Shown here: piece by piece, positions 54,269 through 62,173 of the stretch | Layout of the letters: each line of letters opens with the position of its first letter | Numbering within the stretch: position 1 is the first letter of the stretch | Assembly (NCBI GenBank): GCA_965214115.1 | Contig: CBDCAU010000002.1 | Span: forward strand, 248,001 to 312,000 | Direction: 5' to 3' | Source of the DNA: Owenweeksia sp965214115 | Lineage (GTDB): Bacteria; Bacteroidota; Bacteroidia; Flavobacteriales; Schleiferiaceae | Length of the DNA: 64,000 nt | The notes under the pieces: model-generated | What the model saw: only the letters and a program-made list of their open reading frames with translations | The model's database searches: none | What the model was told of the DNA's origin: nothing | Translations under genes and position numbers: made by a program

Positions 54269-55834
54269 ATGCTATTTTCAAAATCAAAACCCCTTGGCGG
54301 GAAATGTGGGACGGCGCTTTTGGCCGTGGCCTTTATGGTTTCCTGCCAGCGCGACAAGCTCGATTTCGACCAAATCGAAGACCTCGCCCTGAACCCCGAA
54401 CTGGAAGTGCCGCTGGTCAATTTTAAGATGACCCTCGGCGACTTGGTAAACCAAGACACCAATTTTACCACCCAGCCCAACGGCTCCGTGAAGGTGAAAT
54501 ATTTCATCGATAGCCTGTTCAGTTTTCCATCGGAAGAATTTGTGGAACTGGGCGCGCTGCCGCCGGATTCCGTCCCCATCGTGGCCGCTTCGTCGCCTGT
54601 GGCCATCCCCAACCAAACGGTGAAATTGGATGTAAACCAAGGCACGGAACTCTATCAGGCGGAGATGAAGAGTGGCGCGTTCAACCTTGGCCTCAATTCG
54701 TCCGCGCCTTATAATGAGGATATTGAGCTGAAGATGACGATTGTCAATTCTCGGTTGAACGGCAGCCCGCTTTCGCAAAATATCGTTTTGCCAAGGGGCA
54801 GCACATCCTCGTTGGAAAGTTTGGATTTATCGGGCGCCATCATTGATTTTACCAATGGCGGGATGAGCAGCAACGTGCTGGAACTGAGCATAGAACAAGT
54901 GCAAACCGCCAACGGCAATTTGACCGATTCGCTCATTTTCAGTTTTGCTGGCGAGAATTTGAAGATTGAATCCACCACGGCCTTTTTTGGGCAGCGCGTG
55001 ATTCCCTTGGCGGAAGATAAGTTCGCCTTTGACGATGCCAGTTTTGGCGAATTGTCCGAAGGGCTTTTGCTGGCCGACCCGCGTCTGGTTTTTGTGGTCA
55101 AAAATTCCATCGTGGCGCCCTTGAAACTGGACATAAATTTGGAAGGCGAAAACAACAACGGACAAACGTTGGCCCTGCAATCCGCGCCCCAAACCATCGA
55201 GCCGGCCCGTTCCATTTCTGAGCAAGATTCCACGGGGGTGGAATACAATACCCAAAACAGCAACATCGCGGAATTCATCAATCACCGCCCTACCCAGTTG
55301 CGCTATTCGGGCCAAGTGGAACTGAATCCAAATGGGCAAACCACCAACGAAATTGGCGACGAATCTCGGCTGGACGTGGCGATGCTCATCGAAGCTCCGC
55401 TGCGGCTTTCCATCGATGATCTGAAACTGGTGGAAGAAATCGAGGGCATTGACTTTTTGAGCGCCAGCCCCGCCGAAATCGAAGAACTGGAATTCATTTT
55501 TTATCTCAAAAACGATTTCCCTTTCGATTTGAATATCAAAGCGGCGCTGCTGGATTCCGCTACGGGCGACAGTATCAACGGTTTTGAACTGGGCGTTTTG
55601 GACGCCGCGCCCGTGGGGCCAAACGGCAGGGTGATTCAAACCCTGAGCACCACCAAAAACCTCATCCTGCCGCCGGATGTCATTGCCGATTTGGACAAGA
55701 CCGAAAAATTGCGTGTCCGCGCAAAACTCAACACCCAAAACAGTGGCAGCGCCGTGGAATTGCTCAGCACCTATCAGCTCGATCTTCGCTTGGCCGTAAA
55801 AACTAAACTGAACATCCCAATCTCCGAACTATGA
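54269..55834 (+). CDS. hypothetical lipoprotein (521 aa), partner of DUF5723 protein
   Basis: Predicted lipoprotein of unknown function. The start at 54269 gives a lipoprotein signal (TALLAVAFMVSCQRDKLDF, Cys near residue 26); an upstream in-frame ATG at 54161 would hide it. The mature part is beta-rich and Asn/Asp/Ser-rich, without catalytic motifs (LNPELEVPLVNFKMTLGDLV, IDLMFNGG-like repeats), consistent with a surface or periplasmic binding protein. The stop overlaps the next start (ATGA), so it is coupled with the outer-membrane DUF5723 gene; such pairs suggest a complex of barrel and lipoprotein. Confidence 0.7.
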   Translation: MLFSKSKPLGGKCGTALLAVAFMVSCQRDKLDFDQIEDLALNPELEVPLVNFKMTLGDLVNQDTNFTTQPNGSVKVKYFIDSLFSFPSEEFVELGALPPDSVPIVAASSPVAIPNQTVKLDVNQGTELYQAEMKSGAFNLGLNSSAPYNEDIELKMTIVNSRLNGSPLSQNIVLPRGSTSSLESLDLSGAIIDFTNGGMSSNVLELSIEQVQTANGNLTDSLIFSFAGENLKIESTTAFFGQRVIPLAEDKFAFDDASFGELSEGLLLADPRLVFVVKNSIVAPLKLDINLEGENNNGQTLALQSAPQTIEPARSISEQDSTGVEYNTQNSNIAEFINHRPTQLRYSGQVELNPNGQTTNEIGDESRLDVAMLIEAPLRLSIDDLKLVEEIEGIDFLSASPAEIEELEFIFYLKNDFPFDLNIKAALLDSATGDSINGFELGVLDAAPVGPNGRVIQTLSTTKNLILPPDVIADLDKTEKLRVRAKLNTQNSGSAVELLSTYQLDLRLAVKTKLNIPISEL

Positions 55835-57234
55835 AAACCTTTAAATTTTTAACCCTCGCATTTCTAATATCGCTCAGTGCGTCCCTTCCATTCGGAAAGC
55901 TGGGTGCGCAAAGCGATCTTACGCTGTATAATTTTAGCGGAGTGCCACAGAGCCTCCACGCTAATCCCGCGCTGCCGCAGCGAGCTAAATTTTACATCGG
56001 GCTGCCCGCCATTTCGGGCGTCCACGCACATTATCACAACAATGGATTTGCTTTGGTAGATCTGTTAAAGGAAAACACCGATGTGAATGAAAATTTGGAC
56101 CGAATTCTCCTGAACACGGATGAAAGGACGCATATTGCCTACCGCCAAAACGTTGATTTACTGAACGTTGGATTCCGAGCTGGGAAAACGTTCTGGCATT
56201 TTGGCGCGCAGCAGACGACCGATTTGAAGATGGGCTATCCCGTGGATTTGCTGCGGTTTTTGCGCGGTACGGCGGTTGGTAATTCCAGCAATATTGGGGG
56301 CTTTAATTATGAAGTGCTGAACCGCACCAACTACTTTTTGGGATTCCAGCAAAAACTGCTAAAAGACAGCCTGACCATCGGTGGGCGCGCCAAATTTATT
56401 ATGGGGCAGCAGCACGCTCATTCCGAAAGAACGGAAGCCCACCTCACCACCGATGACAGCAGCGCCATTTCCGTAGAAACAGATTTGTTGCTGCGTTCGG
56501 CGGGCATTTCCCAGTTTTTGGGTGATGGCGGTTATGGCGTGGACAATGTCCTTGGCGAAGTCTTTACCAAAAATGCTGGCTTTGCCGTGGATCTGGGCGC
56601 GCACTGGCGCATTTCGCCCAAGTGGTCGGCCTCGGTCAGCGCGCTCGATTTGGGATTTATAAACTGGACAGAAAATACCCGCGCCTACCAAACGCAAGGT
56701 CGCTTTACCTTCGATGGGATTGACGCCGACGTAAATGGCGGCGATCTTGACAACTTCACGGACAGCCTCCAGAAAGCATTTCAAATAGTGGAAACCGACG
56801 GGGAAAGCTACCGCCGCTGGCTCAGCTCACGGGTTTTTGCGGGCGCCAATTTCCATATCACCCCAAAAAATGCGGTCGGCGCTTTGTACCACGCCCGCTT
56901 TTGGAAAGGCGAAATGTACCACGATTTCAGTGTGAACTACCAAGGATTTTGGTCGCGCGGCTTTCAGTTTACCACCTCTTATTCTTTGATAAATGGCACA
57001 AAGCATAATGTAGGCGCAGGCTTGAGTTTGAAACTCTTCCCCCTGCAATTGTACATTGTGAGTGATAATATCCTTCACGCCATTTATTATGAAAAGTTGC
57101 AGACCTCCAACGTACGCGTGGGTTTGAACCTGACGTTTTATGGAAAAAGTGAAAAAGCACGGGTACGAAAAGAAGAGAAAAAAGCGATAAAATTGCGCCA
57201 AAAAATGGAACGAAAAGAAGAAAAAAACAGCTGA
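55831..57234 (+). CDS. DUF5723 family outer-membrane protein
   Basis: Predicted beta-barrel outer-membrane protein of 467 residues of a Bacteroidota-specific family. Residues 1-24 (FLTLAFLISLSASLPFGKLG, then AQ) form a signal peptide. The start of the mature protein, DLTLYNFSGVPQSLHANPAL, is typical of the family, and amphipathic strands follow to the end (TSNVRVGLNLTFYGKSEKAR). The C-terminus carries a basic tail (KKAIKLRQKMERKEEK) that would lie in the periplasm. It is translationally coupled to the preceding lipoprotein gene. Role unknown. Confidence 0.82.
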   Translation: MKTFKFLTLAFLISLSASLPFGKLGAQSDLTLYNFSGVPQSLHANPALPQRAKFYIGLPAISGVHAHYHNNGFALVDLLKENTDVNENLDRILLNTDERTHIAYRQNVDLLNVGFRAGKTFWHFGAQQTTDLKMGYPVDLLRFLRGTAVGNSSNIGGFNYEVLNRTNYFLGFQQKLLKDSLTIGGRAKFIMGQQHAHSERTEAHLTTDDSSAISVETDLLLRSAGISQFLGDGGYGVDNVLGEVFTKNAGFAVDLGAHWRISPKWSASVSALDLGFINWTENTRAYQTQGRFTFDGIDADVNGGDLDNFTDSLQKAFQIVETDGESYRRWLSSRVFAGANFHITPKNAVGALYHARFWKGEMYHDFSVNYQGFWSRGFQFTTSYSLINGTKHNVGAGLSLKLFPLQLYIVSDNILHAIYYEKLQTSNVRVGLNLTFYGKSEKARVRKEEKKAIKLRQKMERKEEKNS

Positions 57235-57281
57235 TTTTTTTTACTATTTTAAGTTCAAACTTGATTTCTTTGGGTCAATCG

Positions 57282-57293
57282 TACTTTGCGCCA
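57282..57293 (+). promoter_or_regulatory. leaderless-type promoter of the 57294 gene
   Basis: TACTTT, six bases (GCGCCA), then ATG; the same spacing as at three other genes in the window. Confidence 0.4.
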
Positions 57294-57653
57294 ATGAACA
57301 AAAACTCCGCCGCCACCGCCGCGCCCACCCAAAACTTCGCTTTTTGGTTTCACGTTTTGCTCACCATTTCCGCTTGGGTCGGCCCGTTCCTTTTCAGTTG
57401 GTGGATCCTCGTGCCCTGCTATTTTGTGATATTGCTGCAGTTCTTGGTTTTCGACCGCTGCTTGCTCAATGCCAAGCACGATTTGGGCACCGAAAACGAT
57501 GCGACGTTTTACTCCCTCCTTTTTGAAATGATGGGGTTTTCCGTAAACCGGAAAGTGTTGAAATTCTGGGTGCGCCGCTATGTCTATCTGATTTTAGCGA
57601 CCTTCACGATTTTTTGGCAGGTGGTTTTGGGGTTTGCGCCGCTGCTTTTTTGA
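57294..57653 (+). CDS. small membrane protein (119 aa)
   Basis: Unrecognised inner-membrane protein with three likely membrane segments: FHVLLTISAWVGPFLFSWWI, VPCYFVILLQFLVFDRCLL and YLILATFTIFWQVVLGFAPL. The loop between segments two and three is charged and includes KHDLGTENDATFYSLLFEMM. A longer frame opens at 57261, but the ATG at 57294 is chosen because it sits exactly six bases after a TACTTT box. Convergent with the MntA/HepT pair; only 10 bases separate the stops. Confidence 0.6.
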   Translation: MNKNSAATAAPTQNFAFWFHVLLTISAWVGPFLFSWWILVPCYFVILLQFLVFDRCLLNAKHDLGTENDATFYSLLFEMMGFSVNRKVLKFWVRRYVYLILATFTIFWQVVLGFAPLLF

Positions 57654-57663
57654 TATGGGAAAT

Positions 57664-58002
57664 TTACTCTTTTTCCAATAATTCCAATACTTTTATTTTG
57701 AGGCGCGGTAGATTATTATTGATAATCTCCCAAATGCGCAATTCATCAAGTTGGTCATATTGATGGATGACCAAATTTCTTAGCCCCACAATTTGTTTCG
57801 CTTCCTTTAATTGAAAATCGGGCTGCCTCTTTAAAATGCGATTCATAGCCTCGCCAATGATTTCGAGATTTCTTTCAACTGCGTCTTGCAAAAACTCATT
57901 CTCGGAATAAGAATCAAAGTCATTGGTCTCCCATAAATAATTTTCAATCTTTTCGATGCATATTTTTATATCAAAAAGATGCTTTTTTGTATAATCATCC
58001 AT
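57664..58002 (-). CDS. hepT: HepT-like RNase toxin
   Basis: HEPN-domain RNase toxin of 112 residues (DUF86). The catalytic R-x4-H-x-Y motif is in VGLRNLVIHQYDQLDE near residue 73. The remainder is helical (IKICIEKIENYLWETNDF). In the known HepT/MntA system the toxin is silenced by AMP addition to the Tyr of this motif by the MntA partner. Its start overlaps the mntA stop by 8 bases. Confidence 0.9.
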   Translation of the reverse strand: MDDYTKKHLFDIKICIEKIENYLWETNDFDSYSENEFLQDAVERNLEIIGEAMNRILKRQPDFQLKEAKQIVGLRNLVIHQYDQLDELRIWEIINNNLPRLKIKVLELLEKE

Positions 58003-58333
58003 AAATTTTCTTTTTGCTATTTTCTACTGTTTTAGCAAAATAAGGGTTCTTGAAAGGTTTCAATCTAAGTAGGTCAATTTTTCTGTTAAAAAAGTCTTCG
58101 AGAGCAAATTGCAAATCCCATAGCAGCCTACCCACTGTGAGTGGCTTCAAATCCTCCTCAAATTCCACCAAAAAATCAATATCACTCTCCTCCGTAAAAT
58201 TGCCATTGGCGGCCGAGCCAAAAACATACGCCTCTTTTATCTTGTGCTTTTGCAAGATTTCAAAGAGTTTTTCTTTATTGTTTTCGATAATCGGAGCCAT
58301 TTTTTGGTCTGAAGATTTTAGCGGCGCATCCAC
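57995..58333 (-). CDS. mntA: MntA-like nucleotidyltransferase antitoxin
   Basis: Minimal nucleotidyltransferase of 112 residues acting as antitoxin to HepT. The GS-x10-D-x-D motif is GSAANGNFTEESDIDFLV near residue 40, and a third acidic residue follows in RKIDLLRL. Start choice is open: an ATG at 58300 would remove the first eleven residues, which look atypical (MDAPLKSSDQK). It overlaps the hepT start by 8 bases and follows the DsbA gene on the same strand. Confidence 0.88.
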   Translation of the reverse strand: MDAPLKSSDQKMAPIIENNKEKLFEILQKHKIKEAYVFGSAANGNFTEESDIDFLVEFEEDLKPLTVGRLLWDLQFALEDFFNRKIDLLRLKPFKNPYFAKTVENSKKKIYG

Positions 58334-58337
58334 AAAT

Positions 58338-58985
58338 TTAACTTTCTTGTTTCAAAGCCGTTTCCGTTTGTTTTAAAATTCCTTCCAAGGTTGCATAATC
58401 CACGAACCCGCGCGCCAAGCGAAACGCCTTTTCGCCGGTATGCAAAATCAAAGAGGGAAACCCTTGGATACCCCAGCCCGACACGGTTTCCCATTCGGCG
58501 GCCACCAGTTCTTTCAGTTTGGGGTGTTGCATTTTTTCGGCGAATTCGGTTCCGTTCAAACCGAAATCGGCAGCGCATTTCGCATAGGTTTCCCATTCAG
58601 CGGGCTGCAGGCCCTCTTTGTAAATCGCCTCTTGCAACCGCCCTGCAAATTCAACCTGTTTTTCAGGCAGTTGGTTGCGGAATAGCGCCATCGCCAAGGC
58701 CGGCGGCTCAGAATCGAAAATGGCTGTGCCTTCCTCCAAAGTTTCCAAAAAATCTTCACCGAACTTCACCCCCGTTTTTTCTTCCACTACTTGATAAGCC
58801 TCTGAAATGTAGCCAGCTACCTGTCCAATCGGGCCGACGCGCGAACCCGTGACCATCCCGCCGCTCAATACTTTGAAATCATATTCTTCCCCAAAGTTTT
58901 CTTGCAGCTCTTGGATGACCGGGCTGAACCCGTAGCACCATCCACAAAGCGCATCGTAAACGTAATAAATAGTATGTTTTTTCAT
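58338..58985 (-). CDS. DsbA family (FrnE-like) oxidoreductase
   Basis: Thioredoxin-fold protein of 215 residues of the DsbA/FrnE type. The redox motif CGWC lies at residues 14-17 (YVYDALCGWCYGFSPVIQEL), and the cis-Pro loop is in GWGIQGFPSLILHTGEKAF. A helical insertion typical of FrnE-like members lies between them. No signal peptide is present, so it is cytoplasmic. It lies between fpg (7 bases after the fpg stop) and mntA on the same strand. Confidence 0.85.
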   Translation of the reverse strand: MKKHTIYYVYDALCGWCYGFSPVIQELQENFGEEYDFKVLSGGMVTGSRVGPIGQVAGYISEAYQVVEEKTGVKFGEDFLETLEEGTAIFDSEPPALAMALFRNQLPEKQVEFAGRLQEAIYKEGLQPAEWETYAKCAADFGLNGTEFAEKMQHPKLKELVAAEWETVSGWGIQGFPSLILHTGEKAFRLARGFVDYATLEGILKQTETALKQES

Positions 58986-58992
58986 AAGAATT

Positions 58993-59790
58993 TCAATCTT
59001 TTTTCTTCTGTTTTTCGGGTACTATAAAAGTGCCGCGACCTCCCACTACCAGTTTCTCAATTTTAGAATTGGGATAGTCAGGATGAATCGTATTTTTCTT
59101 GCGATAATTCACAAAAAAATCATCGGGAAAATCGCCATAATGCGTATCCTTTTTAATAGCTGTTTTTACAATTTTTTGGGCGGATTTCAATAAATCTTCC
59201 AGTTCCTTTTTCGTGAGGTTTTTACACACGGTTTCGGGATGGATTCCCACTTCAAAAAGCATTTCGTCCGCAATCCAATTGCCGATGCCCGCGAATTTTT
59301 TCTGTTCCAGCAGCGCGCTTTTTATGACGATGTTCCTGTCTTTCAAGGCATTGATAAAATCATCCGCTCCCGTTTCCAAAAGGTCGCTGCCGATTTTATT
59401 TTTCAATTGATATTCGGCCGGCGAATCGGTGATTTCCACCTTCCCGAACTTGCGCGAATCCACGAAGGCGAGTTTAGTATCATCATCAAAATGAAGGGCA
59501 AAGCGAGTAAATCGCGGTTTGGATTCTTCATCCGTAAAAAGCCGCAACGAGCCGGTCATCCCAAAATGCAAATGCAGCCATTTTCCGTTGGAAATTTTGG
59601 CGAACAGATATTTTCCAATCCGTTCGGTTTCGGTAAAATGACTTCCTATCAAACTGTCCCTCAACTCTTTGACCGAATTTTTGAACATCCGGTCTTGCGG
59701 TTGCCCCACATCAATGTGAGTGATTTTTTGACGGAGCGCGGCCTCGTCAAAATAGCGGCGCATTATTTCCACTTCGGGGAGTTCGGGCAT
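58993..59790 (-). CDS. Fpg/Nei family DNA glycosylase, zinc-less type
   Basis: Base-excision repair glycosylase/AP-lyase of 265 residues. Catalytic Pro and Glu are in MPELPEVEIMRRYFDEAAL. The Lys in GKYLFAKISNGKWLHLHFGM and the helix-two-turn-helix (AGIGNWIADEMLFEVGIHPE) are present. The C-terminal finger keeps KLVVGGRGTFIVPEKQ, with the Arg that contacts DNA, but lacks all four zinc-binding Cys, so it is a zinc-less finger as in NEIL1-like proteins. The substrate may therefore differ from classical 8-oxoguanine Fpg. Confidence 0.88.
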   Translation of the reverse strand: MPELPEVEIMRRYFDEAALRQKITHIDVGQPQDRMFKNSVKELRDSLIGSHFTETERIGKYLFAKISNGKWLHLHFGMTGSLRLFTDEESKPRFTRFALHFDDDTKLAFVDSRKFGKVEITDSPAEYQLKNKIGSDLLETGADDFINALKDRNIVIKSALLEQKKFAGIGNWIADEMLFEVGIHPETVCKNLTKKELEDLLKSAQKIVKTAIKKDTHYGDFPDDFFVNYRKKNTIHPDYPNSKIEKLVVGGRGTFIVPEKQKKKD

Positions 59791-59791
59791 C

Positions 59792-59820
59792 TTGTGAGAA
59801 CTTTATTCGTTGTACTTTTG
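59792..59820 (+). promoter_or_regulatory. promoter of the 59862 gene
   Basis: TTG at 59792-59794 and TACTTTTG at 59813-59820 are separated by 18 bases, matching the Bacteroidota -33/-7 arrangement. It lies 41 bases before the ATG at 59862. Confidence 0.55.
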
Positions 59821-59861
59821 GCGGTTCTGTATCAATATATCATACAAAAAAAAGCAGCAAA

Positions 59862-60248
59862 ATGTTACAAACCAGCGTGGAGAGCGACAAATTTCAAGTG
59901 AACATCGAAAAGGCCATCGGCTATGTAAAAAACTTGGGGTTCGACAACATCAAGGCGCGCCACGACGACTACGAAAGCCCTGCCGAGCTTAGGATGCAAG
60001 GCGAAGACAAAGCCTATATGCCCGACATCACCGGCGAAAAACACGGCGGGAAATTCTATTTTGAAATCGCCAACCGCAGCGACGACACGGCCAGCGTCAT
60101 CAGCAAATGGAAACTAATGAGCACCCTCGCCGCGATGAAAAACGGCACGCTGCGCATCTTTGTCCCTTACGGCTCGATGAAATTCACCACCGAAATCTTG
60201 GAGGAAAAAAACATTCAGGCCGAGATTATCAAACTGAAAAAAGACTGA
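59862..60248 (+). CDS. conserved hypothetical protein, nuclease-like fold possible
   Basis: Soluble protein of 128 residues. The centre has YMPDITGEKHGGKFYFEIAN, a D...E-x-A arrangement that could be a PD-(D/E)xK-like core lacking the final Lys, and NGTLRIFVPYGSMKFTTEIL follows. It could also be a non-catalytic relative. It is transcribed from its own promoter and ends at a strong terminator. Function unknown. Confidence 0.55.
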   Translation: MLQTSVESDKFQVNIEKAIGYVKNLGFDNIKARHDDYESPAELRMQGEDKAYMPDITGEKHGGKFYFEIANRSDDTASVISKWKLMSTLAAMKNGTLRIFVPYGSMKFTTEILEEKNIQAEIIKLKKD

Positions 60249-60279
60249 GGGAATTTTCGATTGATTCGATTTACGATTA

Positions 60280-60312
60280 AAAACCGCTCCGGATTGGGGC
60301 GGTTTTTTTTGT
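60280..60312 (+). terminator. rho-independent terminator after the 59862 gene
   Basis: AAAACCGCTCC and GGGGCGGTTTT pair around a short loop, followed by a T8 run. Confidence 0.85.
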
Positions 60313-60372
60313 TATCATCTTTTTTGAAATTTTTAATTTTAGTCTTTTAGAATCTTCTAAGTTTACACTTCC

Positions 60373-60416
60373 GGCCCAATCGTAAATCGCAAATCAAAAA
60401 AAATCGTAAATCCATT
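60373..60416 (+). repeat. AATCGTAAATC repeat before the exonuclease gene
   Basis: Two copies of ATCGTAAATC with the variant ATCGCAAATC between them, ending at the start of the next gene. The same unit lies before the pirin gene at 18864. Confidence 0.6.
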
Positions 60417-61766
60417 TTGTTCGCCATAGTAGATGTAGAAACCACCGGCGGCCACGCACGCGGCCACGGGATGACGGAAATCGCCATCGTGATTTCCGAT
60501 GGCCTTTCTGTGCAAAACACCTATTCTACCTTGCTCAATCCCCGCCAACACATTCCGCTGGGCATCCAAACGATGACGGGCATCACACCCGAAATGGTGG
60601 AAGATGCACCGGAATTTTCCGAGGTGGCCGAAGAAATCCGCGCTATGTTGGCCGACCATATTTTCGTGGCGCACAACGTGCATTTCGACCTTGGTTTTGT
60701 GCAGTCCGCTTTCGCGGGATGCGGCATCGAGTACAACCCCAAGCGGATGTGCAGCGTGCGCTACGCCCGCAAAATCGAGAAGGGTCTGAAATCCTATTCG
60801 CTGAAAAATTTGTGCGCGCATTTTCACATTCAAAATAAAAACCCGCACCGTGGGCTGGGCGACGCCACCGCCACGGCGGAAATCCTGCAAAAACTCTTCG
60901 ACCGCGACTTGGCCGGCCAGTGGCAGCAATTGATAAAACGCAACAGCGGCGAGTTCAACCTGCCCGCGAATTTGCCGGCCGAGCAATTCCAAAACTTGCC
61001 CCACGCGGCGGGCGTCTATTATTTTTTGGATAAGTTTGAAAAACCGCTTTACATCGGCAAAGCGCGCAATTTAAAAAAGCGCGTTGCGGGGCATTTTTCG
61101 TCCGACAAAACCACTAAGCGCAGCCAAATTTTCAAGCGGGAAATCCACCACATCCGCTACGAACTGACGGGCAGCGAGCTGGTGGCCACGCTTTTGGAAG
61201 ATTCGGAAATCCGCCAATATTGGCCGCCCCACAACCGCGCGCAGAAAAACCCGCGCCGCCGTTTCGGGGTATTTTTATACGAAAACCAAAGCGGGATTAT
61301 GAAACTTGGCGTAAACCGCGTGGCCCGCCAAAACGGTTTTCTGCACCAGTTTTTTTCCTATGACGAAGCGACGGGCTGGCTCGCCCACGCCGTCGAAAAA
61401 TACCGCCTCGCCGCCAACCTCTGCGGCTTTCCCATTGATTATCACCCGTTTAGAACCGAAATCCAAGACCATCAAAAAGGGATGGAAAAACTGTTGGACG
61501 ATTGGCAAAGATCCCAGTCCACCATTGCCATCAAAACCATCGGCCGCCACAACGAGGAGGACGGTTTCGTACTCGTCGAAAAGGGGCATTTAAAAGGCAT
61601 CGGCTTCGTGCCGCGCGGGGTGGAAATTTCCCGCAATGAAGAAATCTTGGATTATGTGCGGCCGCTGGCGAGTAGTATTACCACGGATAGGGCGATTACT
61701 AAGGTGCTGGGGGAGAGGAGGGTGGAGATGCTGAAACTTAGTAATTCAAATGTAACTCAATTGTAA
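60417..61766 (+). CDS. DnaQ-like exonuclease fused to a GIY-YIG nuclease
   Basis: Repair-type nuclease of 449 residues. Residues 1-165 form a DEDDh exonuclease: FAIVDVETTGGHARGHGMTE (first acidic pair), VAHNVHFDLGFVQSAFAG and HRGLGDATATAEIL (last His/Asp). Residues 190-270 are a UvrC-type GIY-YIG domain: AAGVYYFLDKFEKPLYIGKA, with Arg in NLKKRVAGHF and Glu in GSELVATLLEDSEIRQYWPP. The remaining 180 residues are unassigned. A TTG at 60417 is the likely start because the first beta strand begins there. Such fusions are known and thought to act in DNA repair like Cho. Confidence 0.88.
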   Translation: MFAIVDVETTGGHARGHGMTEIAIVISDGLSVQNTYSTLLNPRQHIPLGIQTMTGITPEMVEDAPEFSEVAEEIRAMLADHIFVAHNVHFDLGFVQSAFAGCGIEYNPKRMCSVRYARKIEKGLKSYSLKNLCAHFHIQNKNPHRGLGDATATAEILQKLFDRDLAGQWQQLIKRNSGEFNLPANLPAEQFQNLPHAAGVYYFLDKFEKPLYIGKARNLKKRVAGHFSSDKTTKRSQIFKREIHHIRYELTGSELVATLLEDSEIRQYWPPHNRAQKNPRRRFGVFLYENQSGIMKLGVNRVARQNGFLHQFFSYDEATGWLAHAVEKYRLAANLCGFPIDYHPFRTEIQDHQKGMEKLLDDWQRSQSTIAIKTIGRHNEEDGFVLVEKGHLKGIGFVPRGVEISRNEEILDYVRPLASSITTDRAITKVLGERRVEMLKLSNSNVTQL

Positions 61767-61791
61767 TTCAATAGATATTAGGTTGTTGCTT

Positions 61792-61832
61792 AAAAGTGGT
61801 ATGTGCAAATTTTGCACATACCACTTTTTGTT
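61792..61832. terminator. bidirectional terminator with near-perfect long stem
   Basis: AAAAGTGGTATGTGCAAA pairs perfectly with TTTGCACATACCACTTTT with almost no loop, between the convergent exonuclease and RhuM-like genes. Confidence 0.75.
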
Positions 61833-61848
61833 CTCAGAGTTTTTTTGG

Positions 61849-62094
61849 CTAATGGTATGGAGTGGTGTGTTGGAAATCCCGATACACCACTTCTTCCTGA
61901 AGTTTGCCTTCTGAAAAGATATGCTGCAAAAGCTCGGAAATGGTGCTTCGTCCTTGCTCAAACATTTGAGCCATAGCTTTTTGTGAAAGCCAAAGCGTGT
62001 CGTTCTGAAAATATACCTCTACGTTCACCTTTCCCGTTTCGGTTTGAAAGATGACGAAGTTTTCTAATTTTTGGAGGTCGTTGCTTTTTTTCAA
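61849..62094 (-). pseudogene. truncated RhuM-family protein
   Basis: The first 75 residues of a RhuM-like protein: NFVIFQTETGKVNVEVYFQN, DTLWLSQKAMAQMFEQGRST and the helix continuing to HIFSEGKLQEEVVYRDFQHT. RhuM proteins normally have 300 or more residues; here a stop follows TTPYH, where family members continue into the main domain. A TTG serves as apparent start. It is a remnant of a gene often carried on islands. It ends next to a long perfect inverted repeat. Confidence 0.7.
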
Positions 62095-62173
62095 GGGTCA
62101 GGTTTTTGCGGACTAAATTTAGAAGAAATGTGCAAATTTTTCGTCATAAAAGAATAATTTTTGATTCTAATTC

